A DNA stretch of 64,000 bases from CAYMSF01 sp964392985 (GTDB lineage: Bacteria > Verrucomicrobiota > Lentisphaeria > Victivallales > Victivallaceae): the NCBI GenBank assembly GCA_964392985.1, contig CAYMSF010000011.1:1-64000 (forward strand), given 5' to 3'. The notes under the pieces are model-generated. The model did no database searches. It was not told where the DNA came from and worked only from the letters and a program-made list of their open reading frames with translations. Positions 23,929 through 32,515 of this stretch are shown here, piece by piece (the stretch's first letter is position 1; the number at the start of each line of letters is the position of its first letter). The translations under genes were made by a program, and so were the position numbers.

Positions 23929-24954
23929 ATGAAACGTATCATATTATTTATCATCACCGTTTTTTCCTGTCTGATAATCAACGGTCAGTCACCGGCGGCA
24001 AAAAATCTCGAGTGTCCCACCTCCAGAGCTGATTGGAAAGATATCGCAGAATACAAAGTAAAATATCAGCCGGTTGAATATCTGCCCGAAGCGGCATTGT
24101 GGCAAGTTGCAGACATCTCCATCCTGGTCATACTGCTGGTGATTGCCGCCACCGCTGGAAGAACCGGCAGAAACCGGATGTTCTGGCTGTTTGCCGCCAT
24201 TGGTCTTGGTTATTACGGGATCATCCGCGGTGGTTGTATCTGCCCGGTCGGAGCAGTGGCAAATGTAGTAATCGGTATGATTACCCCGGAGAATGTCGGC
24301 AGAGTAACAGTCATATTTTTTCTCATACCGTTGGCAGCAGCTTTTTTTGCCGGCAGAGTATTCTGCGTTACCGCCTGCCCGCTCGGAGCATGCCAACATC
24401 TTACCGCAAAAAAACAACCGTTGATGCTTCCCCGTAAATTAAACCTGATACTCTTATTAACTGCTCCATTGATGTTGCTGGCGGTATGTTATCAAGCTGT
24501 CACGGCATCATGCCTGTTGATTTGCCTTCTTGACCCGTTCAAACCGCTTTTTTTTCTTGGCCATGCCTGGTTTAAACAATTTACGGCATGGCTGTCCGGG
24601 ACTTCCTGCGAACACGGTATGCTGCTGGTCTGCGGTGTTGCGTCTTGGGGGATTCTGGCAGGAGTTCTAATTCTTTCGCGCTGGATCACCCGGCCATTCT
24701 GCCGTTGGGTATGCCCTTACGGCGTATTACTGGGAATTTTTTCCGCAGTCGGATTCCGCCGCCGCGTGATTAATCAGGAAAAATGTACGAGGTGTTTACA
24801 GTGCCGCAATGTCTGCCCGGTACAAGCAATAACCATTTCTCCGGAAAAATCAACTATTTCCAGTTATTCCTGCATTCAGTGCAACCGTTGCGGCAATGTC
24901 TGCCAGCAGAACGCCATCAGCAGTAATAAAGCAGCCGTAGATAAGGTTGAATGA
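23929..24954 (+). CDS. NapH/NosR-like membrane 4Fe-4S protein (342 aa)
   Basis: The start is the ATG one base after the ferredoxin stop; the frame is open further upstream but that would overlap the ferredoxin. A signal-like first segment is followed by about five membrane helices. Cys motifs on membrane loops: GGCICPVGAVA, CVTACPLGACQ and CRWVCPYGVLLG (NapH/NosR signatures), then two C-terminal [4Fe-4S] motifs CTRCLQCRNVCP and CIQCNRCGNVCQ. Such proteins oxidise menaquinol and hand electrons to a periplasmic ferredoxin. Last gene of the set; its stop abuts that of the convergent glycosyltransferase with no gap. Confidence 0.85.
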   Translation: MKRIILFIITVFSCLIINGQSPAAKNLECPTSRADWKDIAEYKVKYQPVEYLPEAALWQVADISILVILLVIAATAGRTGRNRMFWLFAAIGLGYYGIIRGGCICPVGAVANVVIGMITPENVGRVTVIFFLIPLAAAFFAGRVFCVTACPLGACQHLTAKKQPLMLPRKLNLILLLTAPLMLLAVCYQAVTASCLLICLLDPFKPLFFLGHAWFKQFTAWLSGTSCEHGMLLVCGVASWGILAGVLILSRWITRPFCRWVCPYGVLLGIFSAVGFRRRVINQEKCTRCLQCRNVCPVQAITISPEKSTISSYSCIQCNRCGNVCQQNAISSNKAAVDKVE

Positions 24955-26376
24955 TTATTTTTTCTGAGGTAACAACTGCGGGAACCAGCGCCGGGCAAGT
25001 TCGCCGGCACGTTCGGAATTTCCCGACTTGGCCAGTTCCATGATCAATCGCCGTTCCAATGCCGGAGTGGATGCGCCCAGCCGTCTGAGTTTCATCAGAT
25101 AATCTTCGGCGGCGACATAACGTTCACTGTCAAGAAGCAACACCGCAACGGAACGCATTTCGCCATGCGGTCGCAAACTGTCAACATCACGCCAACAGGC
25201 AATAAAAATAAAGCATCCCAGCGCAACCGCCGCAATACCGGCCATGAGCCGCTGCTTCTGGAAACAATTGATGATGTAACTGATACCGCCCCCGGCCATG
25301 ACACAGAACAACGGCACCGCCGGAATACGAAACCGATAGAACATGGTGAAAAACATCATCGTAGCGGCATAAACCAACAGTAATAATGTCAGCAGGATAA
25401 TTCCGTGCCGGCGGTAACAATAAGCCCAGGCCACCAGCGCCATTGCCGCCAGTAAATTGAACGGCACCAGAAATACTTTGAAAAAGTCAATCATATCCCG
25501 GTGCGCATAATAGGATAAACTGTTCGGAATTTCATACGAACCGAGAAAATTGGACAACTGTACCGGAATGTTATTCAGAATGGAAAAAATTGCTACCGTT
25601 TTGTCCTGTACCGCTTCATCGCCGTGATATGCCCCTAAGACATTCGCCACATGTCCGGGCACAATGGAAAAATGGCCGAACTGAATAAAATTATAAAATA
25701 ACAGGGGTAATACCATTACCGCCATAGCACTGGCAAAACCAATCAAAAAACGCCACTTGACATGTTTGCGCAACTCCGGCAGCAGCAGCAACACCGCCGG
25801 TGCGATTACCACCGGAATGAAATTCTCGCGTCCGAGAACGCAAAGCCCGGCAAAAAAACCGGCGGCACAGTAACCAATCAGTGATTTACGGGAAAAACCA
25901 TAAACCAGATAAAAAATCAGTAGCAGAAAAACCAGCGCCAGCGGCGCTTCACGCAGAAAATCAAGCGATATCAATAATGCCGGACCATAAAAACAGTAGA
26001 GCAATGCGGCAATCTGTCCGGCACCACGTCCCAGACGCAGTCGAATGGAGAGACGATAGATTATAACCGGAATCAATGCACAGAGCAATGCCTGCAATAT
26101 CCGCATCACCACCAGATTACCGTGACTCAATATCCCGGTAAAAAAGAGGAACAAAGTATATACCGGCGAATACATATACCCGCTGTCAGGAAGTTTACCG
26201 CGATAAATATCCGCCGCCGCCTGCAACATGGATAACTGATCCGTCCCCTGCACCGGCATCGGCAGCATGCCCTCGGAACGCGCACTGTAAAGCAGACTCA
26301 AGGAACAGAATGCGGCAAATACATAAATCAGCCACGAAAAATTTTTATTCAAAAAGGTGACTCCCGGTTGCGCCAT
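24955..26376 (-). CDS. GT39/ArnT-like polytopic glycosyltransferase (473 aa)
   Basis: Around ten hydrophobic segments occupy residues 10-400. An acidic patch in the first loop, followed by YMYSPVYTLFLFF and the segment ALPLALVFLLLIFYLVYGF-type helices with LDFLREAPLALVF, are consistent with PMT_2/GT39-family enzymes that use polyprenyl-phosphate sugars to modify proteins or lipid A-like glycolipids. The C-terminal 60 residues form a soluble helical repeat (ALERRLIMELAKSGNSERAG). AAGGAC precedes the ATG. A copy of the recurrent TATAGAGTATA element lies 20 bp upstream. Acceptor unknown. Confidence 0.7.
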   Translation of the reverse strand: MAQPGVTFLNKNFSWLIYVFAAFCSLSLLYSARSEGMLPMPVQGTDQLSMLQAAADIYRGKLPDSGYMYSPVYTLFLFFTGILSHGNLVVMRILQALLCALIPVIIYRLSIRLRLGRGAGQIAALLYCFYGPALLISLDFLREAPLALVFLLLIFYLVYGFSRKSLIGYCAAGFFAGLCVLGRENFIPVVIAPAVLLLLPELRKHVKWRFLIGFASAMAVMVLPLLFYNFIQFGHFSIVPGHVANVLGAYHGDEAVQDKTVAIFSILNNIPVQLSNFLGSYEIPNSLSYYAHRDMIDFFKVFLVPFNLLAAMALVAWAYCYRRHGIILLTLLLLVYAATMMFFTMFYRFRIPAVPLFCVMAGGGISYIINCFQKQRLMAGIAAVALGCFIFIACWRDVDSLRPHGEMRSVAVLLLDSERYVAAEDYLMKLRRLGASTPALERRLIMELAKSGNSERAGELARRWFPQLLPQKK

Positions 26377-26396
26377 TATCCAGTCCTTTCAGCTGA

Positions 26397-26414
26397 TATA
26401 CTCTATAATGTTGA
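26397..26414 (-). promoter_or_regulatory. Repeated TCAACATTATAGAGTATA element upstream of the GT39-like gene
   Basis: An 18-bp element on the minus strand, one mismatch from the copies at 26760 and 47420. It lies immediately upstream of the ribosome-binding site and start of the glycosyltransferase gene. Confidence 0.45.
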
Positions 26415-26549
26415 TATTATCATCAAGTCTGGCATAATATAGCATTATCCTATCTCTTGTCCAATTTCAGCGGGGTCTGCGCCAGGTAAAGATGCTGCGG
26501 CAAAAATTATATGGCACTGAAAAAAATAGTGATTTTCATCAAAATGGAG

Positions 26550-26579
26550 TTGAATATTTTACTTTTTGTATTCTATTAT
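26550..26579 (+). promoter_or_regulatory. Sigma-70-type promoter for tRNA-Phe
   Basis: TTGAAT (26550-26555), an 18-bp spacer, and TATTAT (26574-26579) lie about 38 bp upstream of the tRNA; a start near 26586 would give a 30-nt leader. Confidence 0.5.
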
Positions 26580-26616
26580 CTGCTCACGTTTATAAAAAAT
26601 TTATTTTTTATATGGT

Positions 26617-26692
<76 letters not shown>

Positions 26693-26759
26693 CTTTTTTT
26701 GCCCGAATAGCAGACATTATTCTCCACGCAATACACGCTTCGCTGCCCATGTTAAAATT

Positions 26760-26777
26760 TCAACCTTATAGAGTATA
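26760..26777 (+). promoter_or_regulatory. Repeated TCAACCTTATAGAGTATA element
   Basis: An 18-bp copy identical to 47420-47437. It lies about 110 bp upstream of the small membrane protein gene at 26890 and in the same orientation. It may drive or regulate that gene. Confidence 0.45.
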
Positions 26778-26889
26778 TATCAATTGAATAAGCATGAAAT
26801 ACCATTATAGTTTGAATATCATTTACAGACTATGGTTCTGTGCGGGAATAGCAATGCGAAAACAATTAAAAGTATAACGGGGGAATTCA

Positions 26890-27378
26890 ATGACAGCAAA
26901 AAAAATAGCTCTGGCTTTCGGTCTGGCAATCGTACTTCCATCAATGATTCATTTTGGCGTGGAAACCATTACCCCGAAACCAAAATGGCGCGACTATCAG
27001 GTTGAAGACTATTACCCGAAATATCAGAAAGCCTCCCTTGAAGAAAAGATAAAATTAGATAAGGAAAGAAAAGCCAAAGAGGCAGAACGGCTCAGTCAGG
27101 AAAAGAAATTCCAGCAACTGTTATACTTTATCGCGGTGCCAATCGGAATCGCCGCAATTATTCTGGGCGCATGTATGCCATGCCGGGCAATCGGCGCCGG
27201 ACTGATGTTCGGCGGGATATTCTGTGTCGGCAATGGCTTTATTAACTACTGGAATGAATTAAGCGAGATATTGAAATTCCTTTCCGCCCTGTTGACGTTT
27301 ATTGTTCTGATGGTTGTCGGCTATACCAAAATAGAAAAAGACAACGGTCAGGAAAAGAAAGACAAGCCCTGCTGCTGA
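26890..27378 (+). CDS. Small membrane protein with coiled-coil loop (162 aa)
   Basis: An N-terminal hydrophobic segment (about 5-22) is followed by a charged helix (about 45-75; SLEEKIKLDKERKAKEAERL) likely to form a coiled coil, then three hydrophobic helices (about 78-140; LLYFIAVPIGIAAIILGAC, IGAGLMFGGIFCVGNGF, FLSALLTFIVLMVVGY) and a C-terminal KPCC. GGGGG precedes the ATG. It is followed closely by a PepSY-like lipoprotein gene on the same strand. No family recognised; inner-membrane location is inferred. Confidence 0.65.
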   Translation: MTAKKIALAFGLAIVLPSMIHFGVETITPKPKWRDYQVEDYYPKYQKASLEEKIKLDKERKAKEAERLSQEKKFQQLLYFIAVPIGIAAIILGACMPCRAIGAGLMFGGIFCVGNGFINYWNELSEILKFLSALLTFIVLMVVGYTKIEKDNGQEKKDKPCC

Positions 27379-27405
27379 CAAATCTGCCACCCCAAGAGAT
27401 TAATC

Positions 27406-27708
27406 ATGAAAAATATTCGCGCGCGCGGTATCGCCATCGGTGTAGTTGTTCTGGTTGGATTAATTCTTACCACCGGCTGCCTTTTTATGGACGATGAAGA
27501 TTCCACATTGATAACCATGAATGAACTCCCTGCCGTGGTTAAACCACTCGCGGAAAAAGAGATTGCCGGCGGCAAAATCAAAGAAGTGGAAAAGGAAATT
27601 GATGATGGTAAAGTAATTTACGCCATAACATATTTCGATAAAGACGGAACTTTGATGGAAATCGAATACGCCGAAGATGGCAAACTGATCTCCAAAGGCA
27701 AAGAATAA
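27406..27708 (+). CDS. Small PepSY-like lipoprotein (100 aa)
   Basis: A signal peptide ends in the lipobox LTTGC (about residue 25). The mature part (ELPAVVKPLAEKEIAGGKIK, then VEKEIDDGKVIYAITYFDKDG and MEIEYAEDGKLI) follows the PepSY-like pattern of an amphipathic helix with beta strands found in small secreted inhibitor-like proteins. Probably co-transcribed with the membrane protein gene 27 bp upstream. The biological role is unknown. Confidence 0.7.
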   Translation: MKNIRARGIAIGVVVLVGLILTTGCLFMDDEDSTLITMNELPAVVKPLAEKEIAGGKIKEVEKEIDDGKVIYAITYFDKDGTLMEIEYAEDGKLISKGKE

Positions 27709-27726
27709 TCAAATTCAGGACGAGTT

Positions 27727-28485
27727 ATGGAAATTGAAGAAATCCAAAAATCCTATCAATTAGCCATACAAGAAACCATCGACTGTTTGAAAGAAAACTT
27801 CGGTGATAATTTTATCAGTCTGTATTTAAGCGGTTCAATTATTTATCAAAAGTTGATACCGTTTGTTTCCGATATCGATGGTTGCGTTATCTTAAAAAAT
27901 TCCACTTCTGATGCGAATCAGCTTTGTAAAAATATTTCCAGCAAGCTGAAAGAAAAGTATCCCTTTATTAACGGATTTTCTTCTTATGTAGTCACTCCGG
28001 AATTTATCAGAAAAGAATTCTGGTGTAGATTTATTCTAAAATACAGCTCAAAGAGAATTTACGGAATAAATATATTTAAAGAGTTAATACCAGATCTGGC
28101 GAGTGAAACAGTACCTTCCCGGGAATACGCCCAAAGCAGATTAAGTTTTATAAAAAGTGCTTTTTTACCGATGCTGGAAGGCCATGCCCCTGAAAATCTT
28201 TTTGCGATTCCATTATCGCCAAAACTATTTGTCAGAAAGATATGCCAGAATGTCTTTATCCTTGAAGGAGCCTACCTGTTAATGATTGATAATTCTTTCG
28301 TCGGCTTTAAAAATGAGGATGTCATCGCAAAGCTAAAAGAACAATATCCGCAATGGATATACTTATTTGACGAGGTGAATGACATTATTACAAAGCCTGA
28401 TGAAATCAAATACTCGCCGGATGAATATGTAAATAAAATTAAAGATTATATTATCTGGCTGATAAGTAAAATAGAAAAATCATAA
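27727..28485 (+). CDS. Nucleotidyltransferase-fold protein, aminoglycoside-adenylyltransferase-like (252 aa)
   Basis: Residues about 25-60 carry the nucleotidyltransferase core: ISLYLSGSIIYQKL followed by FVSDIDGCVIL, that is the GS motif with the DxD metal-binding pair. The remainder is helical with no recognised domain. Members of this superfamily transfer nucleotides to antibiotics, RNA or proteins; the target here is not inferable. The gene is clearly more AT-rich than its neighbours and uses many AAA and ATA/TTA codons, suggesting horizontal acquisition. It follows the lipoprotein gene by 18 bp. Confidence 0.75.
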   Translation: MEIEEIQKSYQLAIQETIDCLKENFGDNFISLYLSGSIIYQKLIPFVSDIDGCVILKNSTSDANQLCKNISSKLKEKYPFINGFSSYVVTPEFIRKEFWCRFILKYSSKRIYGINIFKELIPDLASETVPSREYAQSRLSFIKSAFLPMLEGHAPENLFAIPLSPKLFVRKICQNVFILEGAYLLMIDNSFVGFKNEDVIAKLKEQYPQWIYLFDEVNDIITKPDEIKYSPDEYVNKIKDYIIWLISKIEKS

Positions 28486-28580
28486 AATGAGACACAATAG
28501 TAAACTTCAGCCTGTGCTTTATTGATTTAAGACAATCTCGCCGCAAGTCGTACCCGCTTCGTAGTTAATAATCTTTATGA

Positions 28581-28744
28581 TTTGGCTTTTGCTCTTCATG
28601 ACCTGCAATATCTTCATGGTGAAAAATACTTTGGTTTGATTTAAACAATTTCGAGTTTTTGCGCCTTTCGTGGTAGAAATGCATTTTGGCTTTTGTTTTA
28701 AACCTTCATGAACTTCATGTCCATCATGGTAAAAATGGCTTTGG
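28581..28744. repeat. Degenerate interspersed repeat (TTGGCTTTTG ... TTCATGGT.AAAAAT..CTTTGG)
   Basis: Two imperfect direct copies (28581-28634 and 28685-28744) share TTGGCTTTTG at the start, one or more TTCATG units in the middle and CATGGT(G/A)AAAAAT followed by CTTTGG at the end; a third partial copy (CTTTCGTGGTAGAAAT) lies at about 28664-28680. The rest of the 273-bp gap shows no gene. It looks like a decayed MITE or TTCATG-rich repeat family. Confidence 0.55.
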
Positions 28745-28758
28745 ATTTACCCGCTGAA

Positions 28759-29775
28759 CTATGTCTGATTTTTTGGTGAAGCGCTGTTGGTTTGCGGACA
28801 GGCTTTGTTGTAAAAGCGTTCGGTGGTCATTTCGGCGTAATATGGGTATTTTTTTCTAAGTTCTTCGTCGGCGTCTATGGGGATATTCTGATATCGTTTG
28901 TAGAACCAGAGATATTGTTCGGGATTTTTGCGGATGATTTCTTCGACAATTTTCATTATATCCTGCGTCATCTCCAGGTCATCGGCATAATCACTGGTTT
29001 CACGGGGGAGCTTGGCAAAGTAACTTTTGTAACGCTGTCCAACTCTCATGCAGCCACTGACAACAATTCCGGCATTCATTTTCCGGGCAAACATCGCCGG
29101 AACGCGACTGACCGGGACGGGCAGACCCAGAAAATTGACAAAAAGTCCGCCATCTCTGACCCGGGTATTCTGATCAACCAAAGTTGCCATTGCATAACCG
29201 TCTTTCAAAGCTTTTATCATTTCCTTTACGGCGCCTTTCGCGGGAATGACGCGGTTTCCACCAGTAGCGCGACTGTCATTAATCAGGGCATCAATTCTGG
29301 GGTTTCTGACCTCTCGGGCGATAACCGCGAACTTATCATTGATAAAAGTTCTCACCATTAACGCGGCAAGTTCCCAATTACCGAAGTGCATGCAAAGGTA
29401 TATTAATCCGCGGCCTTCTTTGACACAGGCATCCCATTCCTGAGCAATAGCCGGATCAAAATCCAGATACTTTCTGACTTTTTCCGGCCTGCCGTTGAAC
29501 CAGAACAATTCAGCTATGGAAAGAACGATATTATAAACACTGGACCGGGCAATTGCAGCAATTTCCCGTTCCGGCTTTTCCGGGAACGCAATGCGGAGGT
29601 TAGCCTTGGCAATACACCGCACCGATGGCAGCAGATAGAGGAAAAAACCGCAAAACGACGACAGTTTAAAAATCAGCACATGCGGCAAAGGTCTCACCAG
29701 AGCATAAGCAAAAAGCACCAGGAGATATTCGGCAAAATGCCGGGCAGCTTTGAATGGATTTTCGCGCCGTATCAA
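28759..29775 (-). CDS. Lipid A biosynthesis acyltransferase, LpxL/HtrB family (338 aa)
   Basis: An N-terminal membrane anchor (about 12-50; EYLLVLFAYALVRPLPH) precedes the acyltransferase domain. The catalytic HX4(D/E) motif is in YLCMHFGNWELAAL, followed by FAVIAREVRNPRID, a family-typical segment, and LVDQNTRVRDGGLFVNFLG. The enzyme adds secondary acyl chains to lipid A at the inner membrane, so the host makes an outer membrane. No ATG lies at the 5' end; I chose TTG at 29775 because GGGGTG lies 6 nt upstream; TTG at 29805 is the alternative. Confidence 0.85.
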   Translation of the reverse strand: MIRRENPFKAARHFAEYLLVLFAYALVRPLPHVLIFKLSSFCGFFLYLLPSVRCIAKANLRIAFPEKPEREIAAIARSSVYNIVLSIAELFWFNGRPEKVRKYLDFDPAIAQEWDACVKEGRGLIYLCMHFGNWELAALMVRTFINDKFAVIAREVRNPRIDALINDSRATGGNRVIPAKGAVKEMIKALKDGYAMATLVDQNTRVRDGGLFVNFLGLPVPVSRVPAMFARKMNAGIVVSGCMRVGQRYKSYFAKLPRETSDYADDLEMTQDIMKIVEEIIRKNPEQYLWFYKRYQNIPIDADEELRKKYPYYAEMTTERFYNKACPQTNSASPKNQT

Positions 29776-30012
29776 ATTACACCCCGCTGACAGCCGGACT
29801 GACAATAAAGCAATACAAACACAACTGAATCGATATTAATTTTGTTTTTCATATACCATTAAAATAGCCTTTTAAGAAAAGTATTACAAGAGATGATTAG
29901 AAAAAGGGGTAGAAGACCAGGTATGAATATCGGGTGATTAGGCTGTTATTCAATACGACCCGAAATATGCGAAAAAGTTAAATTGCCCCATACGGAATGA
30001 AACAGCGCAATA

Positions 30013-31200
30013 TCATCTTGTAGATTTGAATTCATGGAATCTACCGGATTTGATGGCAAGTTTCAGGATGGTGGACAAAATGGGAATAGCGGGTAACACG
30101 ATAAAGTGATACAATGGTATCTTTTCCGGTTTCCAGCTTTCGTGCCAGGCGCAATCCGCCATGAGATTGATACGGTCTACTTCTTTAGACTCAATGTGAT
30201 GCTCAATAAGGTGATTAAAGAGCAAATTACCCGGGGAACAGGCGATGTATTCCTGATTATAGCCGATTTTAGGGATGTACAATGTTTTTCCCGCGCGGAT
30301 GGAATATTGTCCGGCAATAGCTTTGCCTTCAGTTTCGATAAAGTTAAAATTCATCATGTTCAGTTGCGCAAATCCGATGGCGGCATCGGTAAACAAACCG
30401 GCATCGCCCGGGTCAGCTTTGAGCGATGATTGCCGTTCGCCTTTCCAGTTGGAGTGTTCGACATCCATAAATCGTACACAGTTCTCCTCCGTAGTATGCG
30501 AGGTGTCGCCGAAGGTGAATTTTACATCGGGAAGTTCATCAAGTTTTTTGCCGTTTTTCTTCAAGTATTTCTTAAAGTTTGATGAAAACGCCGCGACATA
30601 GCTTTCCAGATTTTCCGGTAATTGAATAAAGTTTTCGAATCCTGCCGGTCTTTGAATCACCTGCAATCCACTTTTACCGCCGGTAAAATATTTAGCCGAA
30701 GGATAGTGTCCGGGAATGAATTTATAACTCAATACCGGATAGCCGCGAGGATTTTTCTTTAAGTAATCAACAAACGTCCCGATAATGCTCTCCTCACCCG
30801 GCAACACCAGACAGTCAACGCCGCTCGTACTGATGATGTGATAAGGGAGTTTGAACAGTTTCATTCCGACACCGGCAAAACCGATTGAATATCCTGCCAC
30901 CAGCGGCATGACTCCGACCAGTTGTTCATTGCGATAGGCAAACAGACATAACCACTGTTCCGGACTGGTTACTTTGTGTTTGAAAAACGGACTCAGCCAC
31001 TGATATGAAAGTTGTGGTGAAATTTGCACCGATTTAGCAAATAACTCATTCCAGGCAGCGGCATGATTGGCCAATTCATCGAGATTGCGCACGTCAACGA
31101 AACGAATTCCCGGTGGCGGCGAAAATTTCCACGGAACCGGCAAATCGTGTTTTTTTGAGATAATCAAGGAAACGATTTTTTTGAGATGTTTTTTTATCAC
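30013..31200 (-). CDS. CelD/BcsL-type GNAT acetyltransferase (395 aa)
   Basis: Central region (about 200-345) fits the Acetyltransf_6 (CelD/BcsL) family: FSSNFKKYLKKNGKKLDEL, then VRFMDVEHSNWKGERQSSL, AGQYSIRAGKTLYIPKIGYN and SPGNLLFNHLIEHH. Such proteins act in polysaccharide or cell-surface glycan modification, or transfer aminoacyl groups. A hydrophobic stretch near 370 may associate with the membrane. The start is GTG at 31200, with AAGGG 8 nt upstream. It lies 16 bp after hemL, apparently as the last gene of the tetrapyrrole operon, though no functional link is obvious. Confidence 0.8.
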   Translation of the reverse strand: MIKKHLKKIVSLIISKKHDLPVPWKFSPPPGIRFVDVRNLDELANHAAAWNELFAKSVQISPQLSYQWLSPFFKHKVTSPEQWLCLFAYRNEQLVGVMPLVAGYSIGFAGVGMKLFKLPYHIISTSGVDCLVLPGEESIIGTFVDYLKKNPRGYPVLSYKFIPGHYPSAKYFTGGKSGLQVIQRPAGFENFIQLPENLESYVAAFSSNFKKYLKKNGKKLDELPDVKFTFGDTSHTTEENCVRFMDVEHSNWKGERQSSLKADPGDAGLFTDAAIGFAQLNMMNFNFIETEGKAIAGQYSIRAGKTLYIPKIGYNQEYIACSPGNLLFNHLIEHHIESKEVDRINLMADCAWHESWKPEKIPLYHFIVLPAIPILSTILKLAIKSGRFHEFKSTR

Positions 31201-31216
31201 AGATTATCCCTTTTGA

Positions 31217-32509
31217 TCAGGTCCGGTTATTCTCAATAAAATTGACAACAGCATTCGCGGCACGATTAATCTCCTTCCCGGTATGGGCGGCGGAAACAAA
31301 ATTCAATTCAAATTGCGATGGAGAAAGGTAAAAGCCCTGTTCCAGCATATAATGGAAAAAGGCGGCAAATCGCGCCGTATCACAACGCTTCACCTCATTT
31401 AAATTGCGCAACGGGGCATCAGCAGAAAAAAAGATGGTGAAGACGCTGCCATAGGCGGCACAATGCACCGGCAATTGCCCTGCAGACGCCGCCTCATTGA
31501 TTCTAAAGGCGATTAAAGAAGCCAGATTAAACATGGTCGGATATGGATTAAGTTGAGAGAGCAATTTCATGGTGGCGATGCCCGCCGCGGCGGCGACCGG
31601 ATTGCCGCTCAGCGTTCCAGCCTGATAAACCTGTCCCAGCGGAGCCAGGCGTTCCATGATTTCCCTGGATGCGGCGACAACGCCGACCGGAAGACCACCG
31701 CCGACGATTTTACCGAAAGTTGAAATATCCGGCGCAACATTAATCAAAGCGGCAAAAGAACCGGCATGGAACCTGAAACCGGTAATAACCTCGTCAAAAA
31801 CAAGTAACGCGCCATATTTGCTGCATATCCGGCGCAATGCCGGGAGGAAATCCGGCTGCGGCATTACCAGTCCCATATTGCCGGCGACCGGTTCAACAAT
31901 GACCGCGGCAATATTATTGCCGTCGCGCTGGAAAATTTTTTCAATCGCATCTATATCATTGTAGGGTGTGGAAATTACTTCAGCGGCGGTGCTGTCCGTA
32001 ACACCAAGCGACGCCGGCATGGAATTGGTGAGCAGACCGCTCCCGGCGGCAACAAGAAGATGATCGGCATGACCATGATAACAACCGTCAAACTTGATCA
32101 ATTTGTTTCTGCCGGTGCATGCGCGCGCCAACCGCAGTGCGGTCATAACCGCTTCAGTACCGGAGTTGACCATGCGAATCATCTCCACACCAGGTACCAG
32201 TTTACAGAAAAGTTCAGCAAATTCGACCTCAAGCGGGTTACAGGTGCCGAAGCTTAAACCATTAGCGGCAGTCTTAGTTACGGCGGCGATAATTTCACGC
32301 CGGGCATGACCAAGAATCAGCGGTCCCCAGGAACCGCAAAAATCAATATATTCATTATCATCGGCGTCATACATTTTGGAGCCTTTGCCGCGAACCATAT
32401 AAACCGGACTACCGCCGACAGATTTGAATGCGCGTACCGGGCTGTTGACACCGGCCGGTAAATGGCAACAGGCACGCTGATACAAATTTTCAGAAATACT
32501 GGTCTTCAT
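31217..32509 (-). CDS. hemL: Glutamate-1-semialdehyde 2,1-aminomutase (430 aa)
   Basis: HemL converts glutamate-1-semialdehyde to 5-aminolevulinate with PLP. Family segments: PAGVNSPVRAFKSVGGSPVY, MVNSGTEAVMTALRLAR (PLP phosphate site), GCYHGHADHLLVAAGSG, VIVEPVAGNMGLV, and the PLP-lysine in STFGKIVGGGLPVGVVAA (about residue 265). Length is typical. It follows hemB by 6 bp and acts on the product of the HemA part of the fused protein upstream. Confidence 0.97.
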   Translation of the reverse strand: MKTSISENLYQRACCHLPAGVNSPVRAFKSVGGSPVYMVRGKGSKMYDADDNEYIDFCGSWGPLILGHARREIIAAVTKTAANGLSFGTCNPLEVEFAELFCKLVPGVEMIRMVNSGTEAVMTALRLARACTGRNKLIKFDGCYHGHADHLLVAAGSGLLTNSMPASLGVTDSTAAEVISTPYNDIDAIEKIFQRDGNNIAAVIVEPVAGNMGLVMPQPDFLPALRRICSKYGALLVFDEVITGFRFHAGSFAALINVAPDISTFGKIVGGGLPVGVVAASREIMERLAPLGQVYQAGTLSGNPVAAAAGIATMKLLSQLNPYPTMFNLASLIAFRINEAASAGQLPVHCAAYGSVFTIFFSADAPLRNLNEVKRCDTARFAAFFHYMLEQGFYLSPSQFELNFVSAAHTGKEINRAANAVVNFIENNRT

Positions 32510-32515
32510 AAATAG

